Shown: positions 17,244 to 25,366 of the stretch, one piece after another
Layout of the letters: each line of letters begins with the position of its first letter
Position numbering within the stretch: position 1 is the first letter of the stretch
NCBI RefSeq assembly: GCF_016775475.1
Contig: NZ_JAEUXJ010000001.1
Coordinates: forward strand, 186,001 to 250,000
Direction: 5' to 3'
Length of the DNA stretch: 64,000 nt
From: Belnapia mucosa
Lineage (GTDB): Bacteria; Pseudomonadota; Alphaproteobacteria; Acetobacterales; Acetobacteraceae
Notes under the pieces: generated by a model
Told to the model about the DNA's origin: nothing
Database searches by the model: none
Seen by the model: the letters and a program-made list of their open reading frames with translations, nothing else
Position numbers and translations under genes: made by a program

Positions 17244-17419
17244 GGCTGCCCCGGCGCACGGTAAGGCGGCATTGGCTCGGCGGCCGGGCTGGCAGGGCGG
17301 GTGAAGGCATCGCGGAAGCGGGCGGCCTGGGCCAGCGCCTCCTCGACATCGGCGCGGTGGTCCTGCCAGGCGCGGTCCAGGCCGGCGGCCTTGGCCAGGG
17401 CTGCGGCATTTTCGGACAT
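17240..17419 (-). CDS. AtzG-like (DUF4089) small amidase partner subunit
   Basis: 59-residue protein starting MSENAAALAKAAGLDRAWQD and ending in EPMPPYRAPGQP. The pattern of a short helical start, an acidic/Ala helix (DVEEALAQAARFRDAF) and a Pro-rich EPMPPYR end matches AtzG/DUF4089, a GatC-like polypeptide that wraps around and stabilises AtzE amidases. A very strong ribosome site (GGAGGAGGGG) precedes the ATG and the stop overlaps the amidase start (ATGA). It is short enough to be missed by automatic calling. Confidence 0.8.
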   Translation of the reverse strand: MSENAAALAKAAGLDRAWQDHRADVEEALAQAARFRDAFTRPASPAAEPMPPYRAPGQP

Positions 17420-17694
17420 GCCCCCTCCTCCTCATGCTGCGCTGCGACGGATGGTGGCGCAAAAGAAGCGGGGGCGGAACCCTGGCGGGTGCCGCCCCCG
17501 AGGTTTCGCGCCGCCGGGAGGAGAGGCTGCCTGCCATACGGGGGGGTAGGGGGCAGGCGCTGCGGCGCGAGGAGAGAGGGCCGGAACCGGCCCGAGGCGG
17601 AGAATGCACCGCCTCCGTAAAGAAACCCTTTCCGCCGCGGACTTTTGCGCCGCGCCCGGGGTCGCTATGCAGGGTGCCGGACGTGGAGGAACGC

Positions 17695-18882
17695 ATGTCG
17701 CAGCCCGGACGCCTGCCGCTCGCGGGGCTCAAGATCATCGAGCTCGGCCATTACATCGCCGCGCCCTTCGCCACCCGGCTCCTCGCCGATCTCGGCGCCG
17801 AGGTCATCAAGGTGGAACCGCCGGAAGGCGACCCGGTGCGCGGCTGGGGTTCGGCCGTGGAGGGTCATGCCGTCTGGTTCAGCGTGCATGGCCGGAACAA
17901 GCTCTCGGTCACGCTCAACCTGAAGAGCGAGGACGACAAGGCGAAGCTGCGGCGGCTGGTGGCGCGGGCGGATGCGCTGGTCGAGAATTACCGACCCGGC
18001 CAGATCGAACGCTATGGGCTCGGCCCGGCCGACCTGCATGCGGTGAACCCACGCCTCGTCATCGCCCGGATCAGCGGCTACGGCCAGGACGGGCCCTATC
18101 GCGACAAGCCGGCCTTCGGCGCGATCGGCGAGGCGATGGGGGGGCTCCGCCATCTCACCGCCAACCCTGGGCAGACGGAGCTGCCGCCGCCGCGCTGCGG
18201 CGTCTCGATCAGCGACGACCTGGCGGGCATGTATGCGGCGATGGGACTGGTCGCCGCCTGCTGGCAGGTGAAGGGCGACCCGGAGGCGCGGGGCCGCGTC
18301 ATCGATGTGGACCTCGTCAGCAGCGTCTTCTCTCTGATGGAGGGGATGCTGCCGGAATACGGCTTGTTCGGCTGGGTGCGGCAGCCGCAGGGCGCGGCGA
18401 TCAAGACCGCGGCGCCGACCAACACCTATCCCTGTGCCGATGGCAAATGGCTCTGCATCGCCGGCAATTCCGACCTGATCTTCCGCCGGCTGATGGCGGC
18501 GATCGGCCGGCCGGACGCAGCGACCGACCCGCGCTTCGCCACCAATGCGCTGCGCTGTGAGAATGTCGCCGAACTGGATGCCATGATCGCCGCCTGGACC
18601 CGGACCCTGCCGGCCGCCGAGGCCGAGGCGGTGCTGGAGGGGGCGGAAGTGCCCAGCTCCCGCCTCTATGACATGCGGGACTGCGCCGAGGATCCGCATT
18701 TCCAGGCCCGGGAACTGGTGATGCCAGTGGAGGACCCGCTGCTCGGCCGGGTGCTGCATCCGGCGGCGCCCTTCCGCTTCGACGGGGTCGCCCCGCGCGA
18801 GATGGTGCGCTGGACGGGACCGGCCGCCGGGGCGCACAACCGGCATGTATTCGAAGAATTGCTGCAGGAGGATCGGGGATGA
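17695..18882 (+). CDS. CaiB/BaiF family (family III) CoA-transferase
   Basis: 395-residue CoA-transferase that moves CoA between acids through an aspartyl intermediate. Family III hallmarks are present: the start LAGLKIIELGHYIAAPFATR, ADLGAEVIKVEPPEGDPVRG, NRRS-type NLKSEDDKAKL and the catalytic Asp in SISDDLAGMYA. The start follows GGAGGAACGC ATG. The stop overlaps the HMG-CoA-lyase-like gene by 4 bp, so the two form an operon, probably activating and then cleaving an organic acid. Confidence 0.93.
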   Translation: MSQPGRLPLAGLKIIELGHYIAAPFATRLLADLGAEVIKVEPPEGDPVRGWGSAVEGHAVWFSVHGRNKLSVTLNLKSEDDKAKLRRLVARADALVENYRPGQIERYGLGPADLHAVNPRLVIARISGYGQDGPYRDKPAFGAIGEAMGGLRHLTANPGQTELPPPRCGVSISDDLAGMYAAMGLVAACWQVKGDPEARGRVIDVDLVSSVFSLMEGMLPEYGLFGWVRQPQGAAIKTAAPTNTYPCADGKWLCIAGNSDLIFRRLMAAIGRPDAATDPRFATNALRCENVAELDAMIAAWTRTLPAAEAEAVLEGAEVPSSRLYDMRDCAEDPHFQARELVMPVEDPLLGRVLHPAAPFRFDGVAPREMVRWTGPAAGAHNRHVFEELLQEDRG

Positions 18883-19775
18883 ACGGGGTCGCGCTGTCTG
18901 AGGTCGCACCACGGGACGGGCTGCAATCCATCGGCACCTTCGTCCCGACCGAGACCAAGATCGCCCTGGTGAAGGCCTGCTACGAGGCTGGGCTGCGGCG
19001 GATGGAGGTGGGCAGCTTCGTCTCGCCCAAGGCCATCCCGCAGATGGCCGATACCGGGGCGGTGCTGCAATTCGCCAAGCAGCTCGAGGGGCTGGAATGC
19101 ACCGTGCTGGTGCCGAACCGGCGTGGCTTCGAGGCGGCGATGACGGCCGGCGCCGACCGGCTCGGCCTGTTCATGTCAGTGACCGAGAGCCACAACAAGG
19201 CGAACCTGAACCGCAGCCGGGCGGACAGCCTGGCCGATCTCGCCGCCATCGTGCGCGAGGCGCCGAAGGGCACGCCGATCCGCTTCAATCTCTCCTGCGC
19301 CTTCCACTGCCCCTTCGAGGGGGTGGTGCCGGAGCAGGCGGCGCTCGACCTGGTGGAGCAGGTGGTGGCGCTCGACCCGGAGATGGAGATCGCTATCTGC
19401 GACACGACTGGCAATGCGGCGCCGGACCAGGTGCGGCGGATCTTCGAGCGTGCCATCGCGGCCTGGGGGAAGCGCTTCGCCTATCATGGGCATGACACCT
19501 ACGGCATGGGTGTCGCCAATGTGGTCGCGGCCTATGAGGCGGGGGTGAGGGTCTTCGATGCGGCCTCGGGCGGCATCGGCGGCTGTCCCTTCGCGCCGGG
19601 GGCGACGGGCAATGTGGCGATGGAGGATGTCGCCTGGATGTTCCGCCGCATGGGCGTCGAGACTGGCGTGGTTTGGGACAAGTTGCTGGCTGCCGCCGAT
19701 ATGGCCGCCGCGATCCCGGGCGCCGTGCCCGGTGGCGCCATGCGCCGCGTCCCCGCCGCCCGCAAGGCGGCCTAA
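18879..19775 (+). CDS. hydroxymethylglutaryl-CoA lyase family protein
   Basis: 298-residue TIM-barrel lyase of the HMGL-like family, which cleaves 3-hydroxy-3-methylglutaryl-CoA type substrates to a keto acid or acyl-CoA plus acetyl-CoA. Conserved motifs are EVAPRDGLQ (metal Asp and catalytic Arg), FVSPKAIPQMAD, the HGHDTYGMG metal-binding His pair and GIGGCPFAPGATGNVA with the catalytic Cys. It is coupled to the preceding CoA-transferase. True mitochondrial-type HMG-CoA lyases share these motifs; related lyases for other substrates cannot be excluded. Confidence 0.9.
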   Translation: MNGVALSEVAPRDGLQSIGTFVPTETKIALVKACYEAGLRRMEVGSFVSPKAIPQMADTGAVLQFAKQLEGLECTVLVPNRRGFEAAMTAGADRLGLFMSVTESHNKANLNRSRADSLADLAAIVREAPKGTPIRFNLSCAFHCPFEGVVPEQAALDLVEQVVALDPEMEIAICDTTGNAAPDQVRRIFERAIAAWGKRFAYHGHDTYGMGVANVVAAYEAGVRVFDAASGGIGGCPFAPGATGNVAMEDVAWMFRRMGVETGVVWDKLLAAADMAAAIPGAVPGGAMRRVPAARKAA

Positions 19776-19794
19776 CTCGCGGAAAACGAAGGGG

Positions 19795-19830
19795 GTCTGG
19801 GGGAAGCGCCTTCCCCCAGACTTTCCTTTT
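19795..19830. terminator. bidirectional Rho-independent terminator
   Basis: Perfect 12-bp stem GTCTGGGGGAAG / CTTCCCCCAGAC (19795-19806 and 19810-19821) with a 3-nt loop. TTTCCTTTT follows on the plus strand, and a matching A-rich stretch (GGAAAACGAA) precedes it for minus-strand use. It separates the lyase gene from a convergent lipoprotein gene whose end it touches. Confidence 0.88.
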
Positions 19831-20344
19831 ACCTCCGGCGCGCCGGCGTCCGGCTCTGCCGCGGCGGCGGAGCGGGCGGGGTCGGCGGCGCGGGCGGGGC
19901 GGTATAGGTCACGGTGACCGCCACGCGCATCGTCGCATCGCCCGGCTTCAGCTGGACCGCGAAGCTGTCCGTGCCGCCGAAAGCGGCGTTCGGGATATAG
20001 TCCACGCGGGTGCTGTCGCCGACGGTGTGGATATGCAGGCGGCCATGCTGCGGCCGGTTCGCCACCGTACCATAAGAGAAGGGCTTCGGCCCGGACTGCG
20101 CGACGGTGATGCCGCACCAGCCGCCGTCATTGTCCACCGTCATTGTCGTCTCGACCTGCTGGCCGGCCGAGAGGACAGCGGGCTGCGGCACGGTGCAGGT
20201 CTTGGCGGCGCCGGCCAGGTCATTCGCATAGATGCGGGCGCCAGGACGCGCCGGGCTGGCAGCCTGCTGCGGGGCGCAGCCGGCGAGAAGGGCGAGCCCG
20301 GCGGCCAGGGTCAGCGGGCCGGCGAAGGAAAGGCGAGCGTTCAT
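19829..20344 (-). CDS. lipoprotein with Ig-like beta domain, unknown function
   Basis: 171-residue protein with a lipobox (LALLAGC near 21). Residues about 50-145 form a beta-rich domain (GRLHIHTVGDSTRVDYIPNA then FGGTDSFAVQL) like bacterial cadherin/Ig repeats, with two Cys that could pair. A Pro-rich, then Arg-rich tail follows (about 150-171). It overlaps the upstream exported-protein gene by 4 bp (ATGA), so both are made together. No enzymatic motif is seen. Confidence 0.75.
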   Translation of the reverse strand: MNARLSFAGPLTLAAGLALLAGCAPQQAASPARPGARIYANDLAGAAKTCTVPQPAVLSAGQQVETTMTVDNDGGWCGITVAQSGPKPFSYGTVANRPQHGRLHIHTVGDSTRVDYIPNAAFGGTDSFAVQLKPGDATMRVAVTVTYTAPPAPPTPPAPPPRQSRTPARRR

Positions 20345-20883
20345 CGGGTATGGGTTCCAGCGGTGCGGCGGGCCGGCGCGGCATGCGGGGCGGGCGCGCC
20401 CTGGCAGGCGGTGGCGCCGGAGGAGAGGAGGTCCTTGCCGGCGGCGTAGCCGGGCAGGTCGTTCGGGCTCTGCAGCGCCATCACCTCATCGAAGAGGCCG
20501 CCATTGCGCAGGCAGAAGTCGCTGCCGAGCGAACGGGCAACGTTCGAGCGCACATTGGCCAGTTCGGTAATGTAGATGTCGTTCTGGCGCTGGCCGGGGC
20601 GGGTGCCGCCATGGGTGCGGATGAAATACTGGCCGAAGGCACGGCCGTTCTGGGCCAGCACCGGCTGGTATTTCTGAACGAAGGCGTTGTAGCGGTCTTC
20701 CTGCTTGCAGGTGGTGGCGACCACCATCAGCTCGGTCTTCAGCGCCTCGATCTCGAAGACGGTCTGGTCGGTCTCGGCGCCGCAGCGCGGCAGGGCGCTG
20801 GCAGGCTGGGCGGCGAGCACGGCGCTGGCCATCAGCAGCGCGATGGCGGCGCGGCGCGGCATGCGCCTGTTGGAATCGGTCAT
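20341..20883 (-). CDS. exported hypothetical protein
   Basis: 180-residue protein with a signal peptide (RRAAIALLMASAVLAAQPASA). The mature part has conserved-looking cysteines (LPRCGAETD, TTCKQEDRYNAF, SDFCLRNGG, TACQG) that could form two disulphides, and is mainly helical. It is coupled to the lipoprotein gene downstream. The start at 20883 has a good ribosome site (GAGAGGG). I do not recognise the family; similar small exported proteins seem common in Acetobacteraceae. Confidence 0.75.
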   Translation of the reverse strand: MTDSNRRMPRRAAIALLMASAVLAAQPASALPRCGAETDQTVFEIEALKTELMVVATTCKQEDRYNAFVQKYQPVLAQNGRAFGQYFIRTHGGTRPGQRQNDIYITELANVRSNVARSLGSDFCLRNGGLFDEVMALQSPNDLPGYAAGKDLLSSGATACQGAPAPHAAPARRTAGTHTR

Positions 20884-21127
20884 ACCTGGCCCTCTCTGGC
20901 TGGGCGGGCCGGGCAGCACCTCCCGCGCCCGGCCGGGGGCGCGGCGGATGGCGATGATTCCCTCCCGCTGGCGCAGCGTCTTTCGCATACTCAGCGCGCG
21001 AGATCGAGAGCTTGCAGATGGCATAACAGTAATATCCTGTAAGCCATTGAGCTGCCCCAATTTCGCCTGAAGGTTACGCCCGCCTGGGCTAGGATGGGGC
21101 AGGGGATCGGGGGTTCGGGGCGTGGCG

Positions 21128-21619
21128 ATGCGTCGGTTGCTGCTACTGGGGGTGCTGCTGGCCTTGGCGGCTTGCGGCACGACTCGGCCGCCATCGCCCG
21201 CGGCGCCGGGCGCGGGCGGCGAGCTGTCCTGCGTTCCCTATGCCCGCAGCCGCTCCGGCATCCCTTTGCAGGGCGATGCCTGGCAGTGGTGGGAGGCCGC
21301 TTCGGGCCGCTATGACCGCAGCCGCGCGCCGCAGCCGGGCAGCGTGCTGGTGCTCATGCGCACCTCACGCCTGCCGCAGGGGCATGTGGCGGTGGTCTCC
21401 GGCCTGGTCTCGGCGCGGGAGATCCGGGTGGACCATGCCAATTGGGCCTCCGGCTCGGCCAAGGGCCGGGTGGCGCGCGACCAGCCGGTGCTGGATGTCT
21501 CGGCGGGCAATGACTGGTCAGTGGTGCGGGTCTGGTATCCGCGTGTCAGCGGCTATGGCGCCACGGCCTATCCGGCCTATGGCTTCATCCATAGGCGAAG
21601 CGTGACAGCCTCGCGCTAA
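21128..21619 (+). CDS. CHAP domain lipoprotein (putative peptidoglycan amidase/endopeptidase)
   Basis: 163-residue protein with a lipobox (LLALAAC, Cys near 17). The CHAP (NlpC/P60-like) fold shows as the Cys in ELSCVPYARSRSGI, GDAWQWWEAA, PQPGSVLVL and the catalytic His in GHVAVVSGL followed by the HANW segment. It probably cuts or remodels peptidoglycan peptides from the outer membrane or periplasm. GTG 21122 is an alternative start two codons upstream. It is divergent from the exported-protein pair. Confidence 0.85.
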   Translation: MRRLLLLGVLLALAACGTTRPPSPAAPGAGGELSCVPYARSRSGIPLQGDAWQWWEAASGRYDRSRAPQPGSVLVLMRTSRLPQGHVAVVSGLVSAREIRVDHANWASGSAKGRVARDQPVLDVSAGNDWSVVRVWYPRVSGYGATAYPAYGFIHRRSVTASR

Positions 21620-21673
21620 AGCGGCTGCCCTTCGCCCAGGCTCACGGAAGCCGCTCTAGCTTATTGTCTGAGC

Positions 21674-21719
21674 GAGCAAATTACTCGACCAGGCGCTCCT
21701 GCCTGGCCGGAGTTTGCTC
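21674..21719. terminator. long imperfect hairpin at the 3' end of convergent genes
   Basis: Outer arms GAGCAAA (21674-21680) and TTTGCTC (21713-21719) and inner arms CCAGGC (21689-21694) and GCCTGG (21701-21706) can fold into one hairpin. It sits between the CHAP lipoprotein and the convergent OmpA-like gene, touching the OmpA stop codon. T-runs are short, so its terminator role is inferred from position. Confidence 0.5.
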
Positions 21720-22165
21720 TAGTTCACCAGCACCACCTCGACCCGGCGGTTCCGCTCGCGGCCCGAGGGGTTGTCTCGGTCGGCCACCGTGTTCGGGGCC
21801 AGCGGCTCGCGCTCGCCCCGCCCTTCGGCGGCGATGGGCGGCAGCGGTTCGCCCTGGCGCGCCAGCCAGTGCCGCACCGTCTCCGCCCGGCGGCGCGAGA
21901 GCTCGTCATTCGTCGCATTGGCGCCGACCGAATCGGTATGGCCCACCACCGCCACCCGCTGCGGCGAGTGCTGCCGGATCACCTCCAGCGCCTCGGCCAG
22001 CGTGGCATCGGCGCCGGGGCGCAGCTCGATCTCGCCGAAGGCGAAGAGCTGATCGCTCGGCAGCACCAGGGCCGGGCCGCGCGGCGTCTCCTGCAACGCC
22101 GGATCGGCCGAGGCGGCGCAAGGCAGCAGGAGCAGCGCCAGGGCGGCAGCAAGGCGAGCGGACAT
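21719..22165 (-). CDS. OmpA family protein
   Basis: 148-residue exported protein (signal peptide MSARLAAALALLLLPCAASA). The body is the OmpA C-terminal peptidoglycan-binding domain: FAFGEIELRPGADATL, VVGHTDSVGANATNDELSRR, HWLARQG, GRGEREPLAPN and NRRVEVVL. It should bind diaminopimelate in the cell wall from the periplasm. It lacks a beta-barrel and has no lipobox at its cleavage site. Convergent with the CHAP gene. Confidence 0.9.
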   Translation of the reverse strand: MSARLAAALALLLLPCAASADPALQETPRGPALVLPSDQLFAFGEIELRPGADATLAEALEVIRQHSPQRVAVVGHTDSVGANATNDELSRRRAETVRHWLARQGEPLPPIAAEGRGEREPLAPNTVADRDNPSGRERNRRVEVVLVN

Positions 22166-22194
22166 GATCGGATCCCCCGGGGTAACGGTTCAGC

Positions 22195-22238
22195 GGCCAG
22201 GGCAACGCCTGGCCGGCCTTCTGGTTGCCTCGGCAACC
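22195..22238. terminator. two adjacent hairpins downstream of a binding-protein gene
   Basis: GGCCAGG/CCTGGCC (22195-22201 and 22208-22214) and GGTTGCC/GGCAACC (22223-22229 and 22232-22238) are two perfect short stems. They lie just past the 3' end of the minus-strand solute-binding protein gene. No T-run follows, so they may also act as transcript-stabilising structures. Confidence 0.45.
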
Positions 22239-22248
22239 GCAGCCTGTC

Positions 22249-23475
22249 TCAATTCCGAATCATGGGGCAGCCGCCCTCGGAAAGCGGGCGGAAGGCCTCC
22301 TCCGCCGGTACCGTCGCCGCCAGGCGGTAGACATCGCCCGGATAGCGGCTCTCCCCCGGCTTCTTGACCTCCAGCAGGTAGGAGGGATGGATCTTTCGCC
22401 CATCCTCGCGGATGCTGCCCCGGCCGAAGGCGTCGTCATCGGTCGGCATGCGCTTCATCTGCGCCACCACCTCTCGCCCGCTGGCCTTGGCGCGGGCGAC
22501 GCCCAGCGCCTCCACCGCCTTCAGGTAGTGCAGCACCCCGCTGTAATTGGCCGCATGGACATAATTGGGGAAGATGCCCGCCGGCAGCTTCTGCTGCACC
22601 CGGCGGGTGAAGCCGCGCGTCCGCTCGTCGAGATCCCACCAGAAGGTCTCGGCGATATACATCCCCTGCATGGTCTGCAGGCCGGAGGCGACCACGGCGG
22701 TGATGGAGCCGATGATGGCGGCCAGCTTCATGCTGCGGGTCAGGCCGAATTCCTGCGCCTGCTTGACGCAATTGATCAGGTCGTCGCCGGCCATGGCGAG
22801 GCCGAGGACATTGGCGCCCGAGGCCCTCGCCTGGAGCAGGAAGGCGGAGAAATCCGTCGTCTGCGGGAAGGGATAGCGGGAGGCGCCGATCATCTTCCCG
22901 CCCGCCGCCTCGATGAAGCGGGTGGTGTCGCGCTCGATCGCATGGCCGAAGGCGTAGTCGGCGGTGACGAAATACCAGCGGTTGCCGCCGGCCTTGGTCA
23001 GCGCGGTGCCCGAGGTGTTCGACAGGCAATAGGTGTCGTAGGCCCAGTGGATGGAATTCGGCGTGCAGCCCTTGCCCGTCAGGTCCGAGGTGCCGGCGGA
23101 GGCGTTGAGGTGGATCTTGTCCTTCTCGACGCAGACCGGGTTGATGCCGAGGGCGATGGCGCTGTTGCCGACATCCGTCACCACATCGACGCCGCGCTGG
23201 TCGAACCACTGCCGCACGGTGTTGATGCCGATATCCGGCTTGTTCTGGTGGTCGGCACTGATGACCTCGACCCGGAAGCCGGGCCGGCTGGCGGTGAATT
23301 CCTCGACCGCCTGCCGCACGCAGGCGACCGAGGTGGGGCCGGTGACGTCGCGATAGGGGCCCGCCAGGTCGGTCAGCACGCCGATGCGGATCGGCTCGCT
23401 CCCCTGCGCATGCAGCGCGGGGGCGGGCAGCAACGCGGCGGCGGCGCCGAGCGCGGCGCGGCGGGTGATCGGCAT
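22249..23475 (-). CDS. ABC transporter substrate-binding protein, branched-chain amino acid type
   Basis: 408-residue periplasmic binding protein of the Leu/Ile/Val (type I) family. A Tat-like signal (MPITRRAALGAAAALLPAPALHAQ) is followed by IRIGVLTDLAGPYRDVTGP, EVISADHQNKPDIGINTVRQ, and TDFSAFLLQARASGANVLGL, all family-typical. Ligands of this group in proteobacteria include amino acids, aromatic acids and urea. No permease or ATPase gene is adjacent. It is divergent from a family 5 binding protein. The start at 23475 is set by the signal peptide; longer in-frame readings are not coding. Confidence 0.9.
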   Translation of the reverse strand: MPITRRAALGAAAALLPAPALHAQGSEPIRIGVLTDLAGPYRDVTGPTSVACVRQAVEEFTASRPGFRVEVISADHQNKPDIGINTVRQWFDQRGVDVVTDVGNSAIALGINPVCVEKDKIHLNASAGTSDLTGKGCTPNSIHWAYDTYCLSNTSGTALTKAGGNRWYFVTADYAFGHAIERDTTRFIEAAGGKMIGASRYPFPQTTDFSAFLLQARASGANVLGLAMAGDDLINCVKQAQEFGLTRSMKLAAIIGSITAVVASGLQTMQGMYIAETFWWDLDERTRGFTRRVQQKLPAGIFPNYVHAANYSGVLHYLKAVEALGVARAKASGREVVAQMKRMPTDDDAFGRGSIREDGRKIHPSYLLEVKKPGESRYPGDVYRLAATVPAEEAFRPLSEGGCPMIRN

Positions 23476-23573
23476 GGACGGGCTCCCTTCTTCCCGGCGG
23501 CCCTTGCCTGGGCTGCTCTCTGCGGGAAGCCTAGCGAGAGCTTCGATGCAGCGCCATGCCCAAGCGGCGGACA

Positions 23574-23609
23574 GCCTCTCGTCCCCTTGCTGCAAGGATG
23601 GGCAGAGGC
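23574..23609. promoter_or_regulatory. dyad in the divergent promoter region of two binding-protein genes
   Basis: GCCTCT (23574-23579) and AGAGGC (23604-23609) flank an inner near-palindrome CCTTG-CTG-CAAGG (23585-23597). It lies about 100 bp upstream of both divergent genes. It could be an operator or fold as an RNA hairpin in a leader; the sequence cannot decide. Confidence 0.35.
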
Positions 23610-23700
23610 GGTCTGGATGGCTGCCAAAGCGCCAGGATCGCGCTTGCGCGCCACGGCCCTCCCGCCCGAAGACCGTGGCCGGATAACGGAGACGGACACC

Positions 23701-25329
23701 ATGGAACAGACCCTCGGACGCCGTGGCCTGCTGCGCGGTGCCAGCACCGTGCTGGCGGCCAGCGCGCTGCCCTATGACCTCGCCATGGCGCAGGCGGCCC
23801 CCGGCACGCTGCGCGTCGGCATGACCGCAGCGGCGGTGCCGCTGACCAATGGCGTGCCGGATCAGGGCGCCGAGGGCCACCGCTTCATGGGCGTCACCCT
23901 CTACGACCAGCTGGTGCATTGGGATCTGTCGAAGGCGGATGCGCCGGCGGTGCTGGTCCCCGGCCTCGCCACCGCCTGGAAGGCCGATCCGGCCAATCCG
24001 AAGCGCTGGTCCTTCACCCTGCGCGAGGGGGTGAAATTCCATGACGGCAAGCCGCTGACGGCACAGGATGTCGTCTTCTCCTTCGACCGCGTGCTGAAGA
24101 GCGACGCGCCGCATTTCGACCAGCGCGCCGCCGCCTTCGGCCGCGTCCGCATCCCCACGGTCGCCAGCTGGGAGGCGGTGGATGAGCGCACCTTCGCGCT
24201 CGAGACCCGCACCGTGGACAGCACCGTGCCCTATGGCGTGAGCTGGATCGGCATCGTCCATCAGGCTGCCTGGGAAGCCGCGGGGCGGAACTGGGACGCC
24301 TATATGAACAAGGCGGTCGGTACCGGCCCCTGGAAGCTCGAGAGCTTCTCCATCCGCGAGCGTGCCGTCCTCGCCCGCAACGCAGACTACTGGGACGCCA
24401 AGCGCGTGCCGAAATCCGAGAAGCTGGTGCTGATCCCGCTGCCGGAGCCCAACACCCGCGTCGCCGCGCTGCGCTCCAACCAGGTCGATTTCATCGAGGC
24501 GCCGCCAGCCGATGCGGTGCCGAGCCTGAAGCAGGCGGGCTTCACCATCGTCACCAACCAGTATCCGCATAACTGGACCTGGCAGCTGGCGACCGCCGAG
24601 GGCTCCCCCTGGCGCGACGTGCGGGTGCGCCGTGGCGCCAACCTCGCCATCGACCGGGCGGCGATGAAGGGGATGCTGGGCGGGCTGATGGACGAGGGTG
24701 CGGGGCTGCTGCCGCTCGGCAGTACCTGGAACGACGTGCCCAAGTTCAAATGGGGCTACGATCCGGCGGCGGCGAAGAAGCTGCTGGCTGAAGCGGGGGT
24801 GACGCCCCGCACGCCGCTACGAACAAAAATCGGCATCTCGACCAGCGGCTCCGGCCAGATGCAGCCGATGGCGATGAACGAGGCCCTGCAGCAGATGCTG
24901 AAGGAGGTCGGCATCGAGATCGAGTTCGAGGTCTTCGAGTGGAACACCCTGCTGACCATCTGGCGCGACGGCTGGAAGGCGCCGTCGAACCGGGGGATCA
25001 CGGGGATCAACATCTCCTTCACCGCGATCGACCCCTTCACCGCGATGATCCGCTTCCTGCGCAGCGACCTGACGCCACCGGCGGGGAACAACTGGGGCGG
25101 CTTCTCCAGCCCGGAATACGATGCGCTGATCGGCCGCATCCTGTCGGAATTCGACCCGGCGGCACAGGACCGGCTCGTCTCCGAGCTGCATGCGAAGATC
25201 GTGGACGATGCGCTGTTCCTCTTCGTCGCGCATGACCTGAACCCGCGCGCGATGAGCCGGCGGGTGCAGGGCTTCGTCCAGGCGCGGTCCTGGTTCCAGG
25301 ACCTGACGCCGGTGCGCGTTACGGGTTGA
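23701..25329 (+). CDS. ABC transporter substrate-binding protein, family 5 (peptide/nickel type)
   Basis: 542-residue periplasmic protein of the DppA/OppA family. It has a Tat-like signal (LGRRGLLRGASTVLAA) and then the family core: RWSFTLREGVKFHDGKPLTA, QDVVFSFDRVLKS, GTGPWKLESFSI, RRGANLAIDRAAMKGM and NNWGGFSSPEYDALI. Ligands may be peptides, opines, sugars or metal chelates. The start at 23701 follows a GGAGACGG site. There is no permease/ATPase operon next to it, unusual for this family, so it must work with a transporter encoded elsewhere. Confidence 0.9.
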   Translation: MEQTLGRRGLLRGASTVLAASALPYDLAMAQAAPGTLRVGMTAAAVPLTNGVPDQGAEGHRFMGVTLYDQLVHWDLSKADAPAVLVPGLATAWKADPANPKRWSFTLREGVKFHDGKPLTAQDVVFSFDRVLKSDAPHFDQRAAAFGRVRIPTVASWEAVDERTFALETRTVDSTVPYGVSWIGIVHQAAWEAAGRNWDAYMNKAVGTGPWKLESFSIRERAVLARNADYWDAKRVPKSEKLVLIPLPEPNTRVAALRSNQVDFIEAPPADAVPSLKQAGFTIVTNQYPHNWTWQLATAEGSPWRDVRVRRGANLAIDRAAMKGMLGGLMDEGAGLLPLGSTWNDVPKFKWGYDPAAAKKLLAEAGVTPRTPLRTKIGISTSGSGQMQPMAMNEALQQMLKEVGIEIEFEVFEWNTLLTIWRDGWKAPSNRGITGINISFTAIDPFTAMIRFLRSDLTPPAGNNWGGFSSPEYDALIGRILSEFDPAAQDRLVSELHAKIVDDALFLFVAHDLNPRAMSRRVQGFVQARSWFQDLTPVRVTG

Positions 25330-25337
25330 GCTCGGTC

Positions 25338-25366
25338 GGATGGCGGCTCAGACGGAGCCGCCATCC
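25338..25366. terminator. hairpin between convergent genes
   Basis: Perfect 10-bp arms GGATGGCGGC (25338-25347) and GCCGCCATCC (25357-25366) with a 9-nt loop. It covers the gap and the last codons of the minus-strand SDR, so it could end transcription from both sides. No strong T-run is present. Confidence 0.55.

Noticed and set aside
22225..23700. Plus-strand extension giving a 1034-residue protein ahead of the family 5 binding protein
   Set aside because: The first 492 residues are antisense to another binding-protein gene; the signal peptide marks the true start at 23701.
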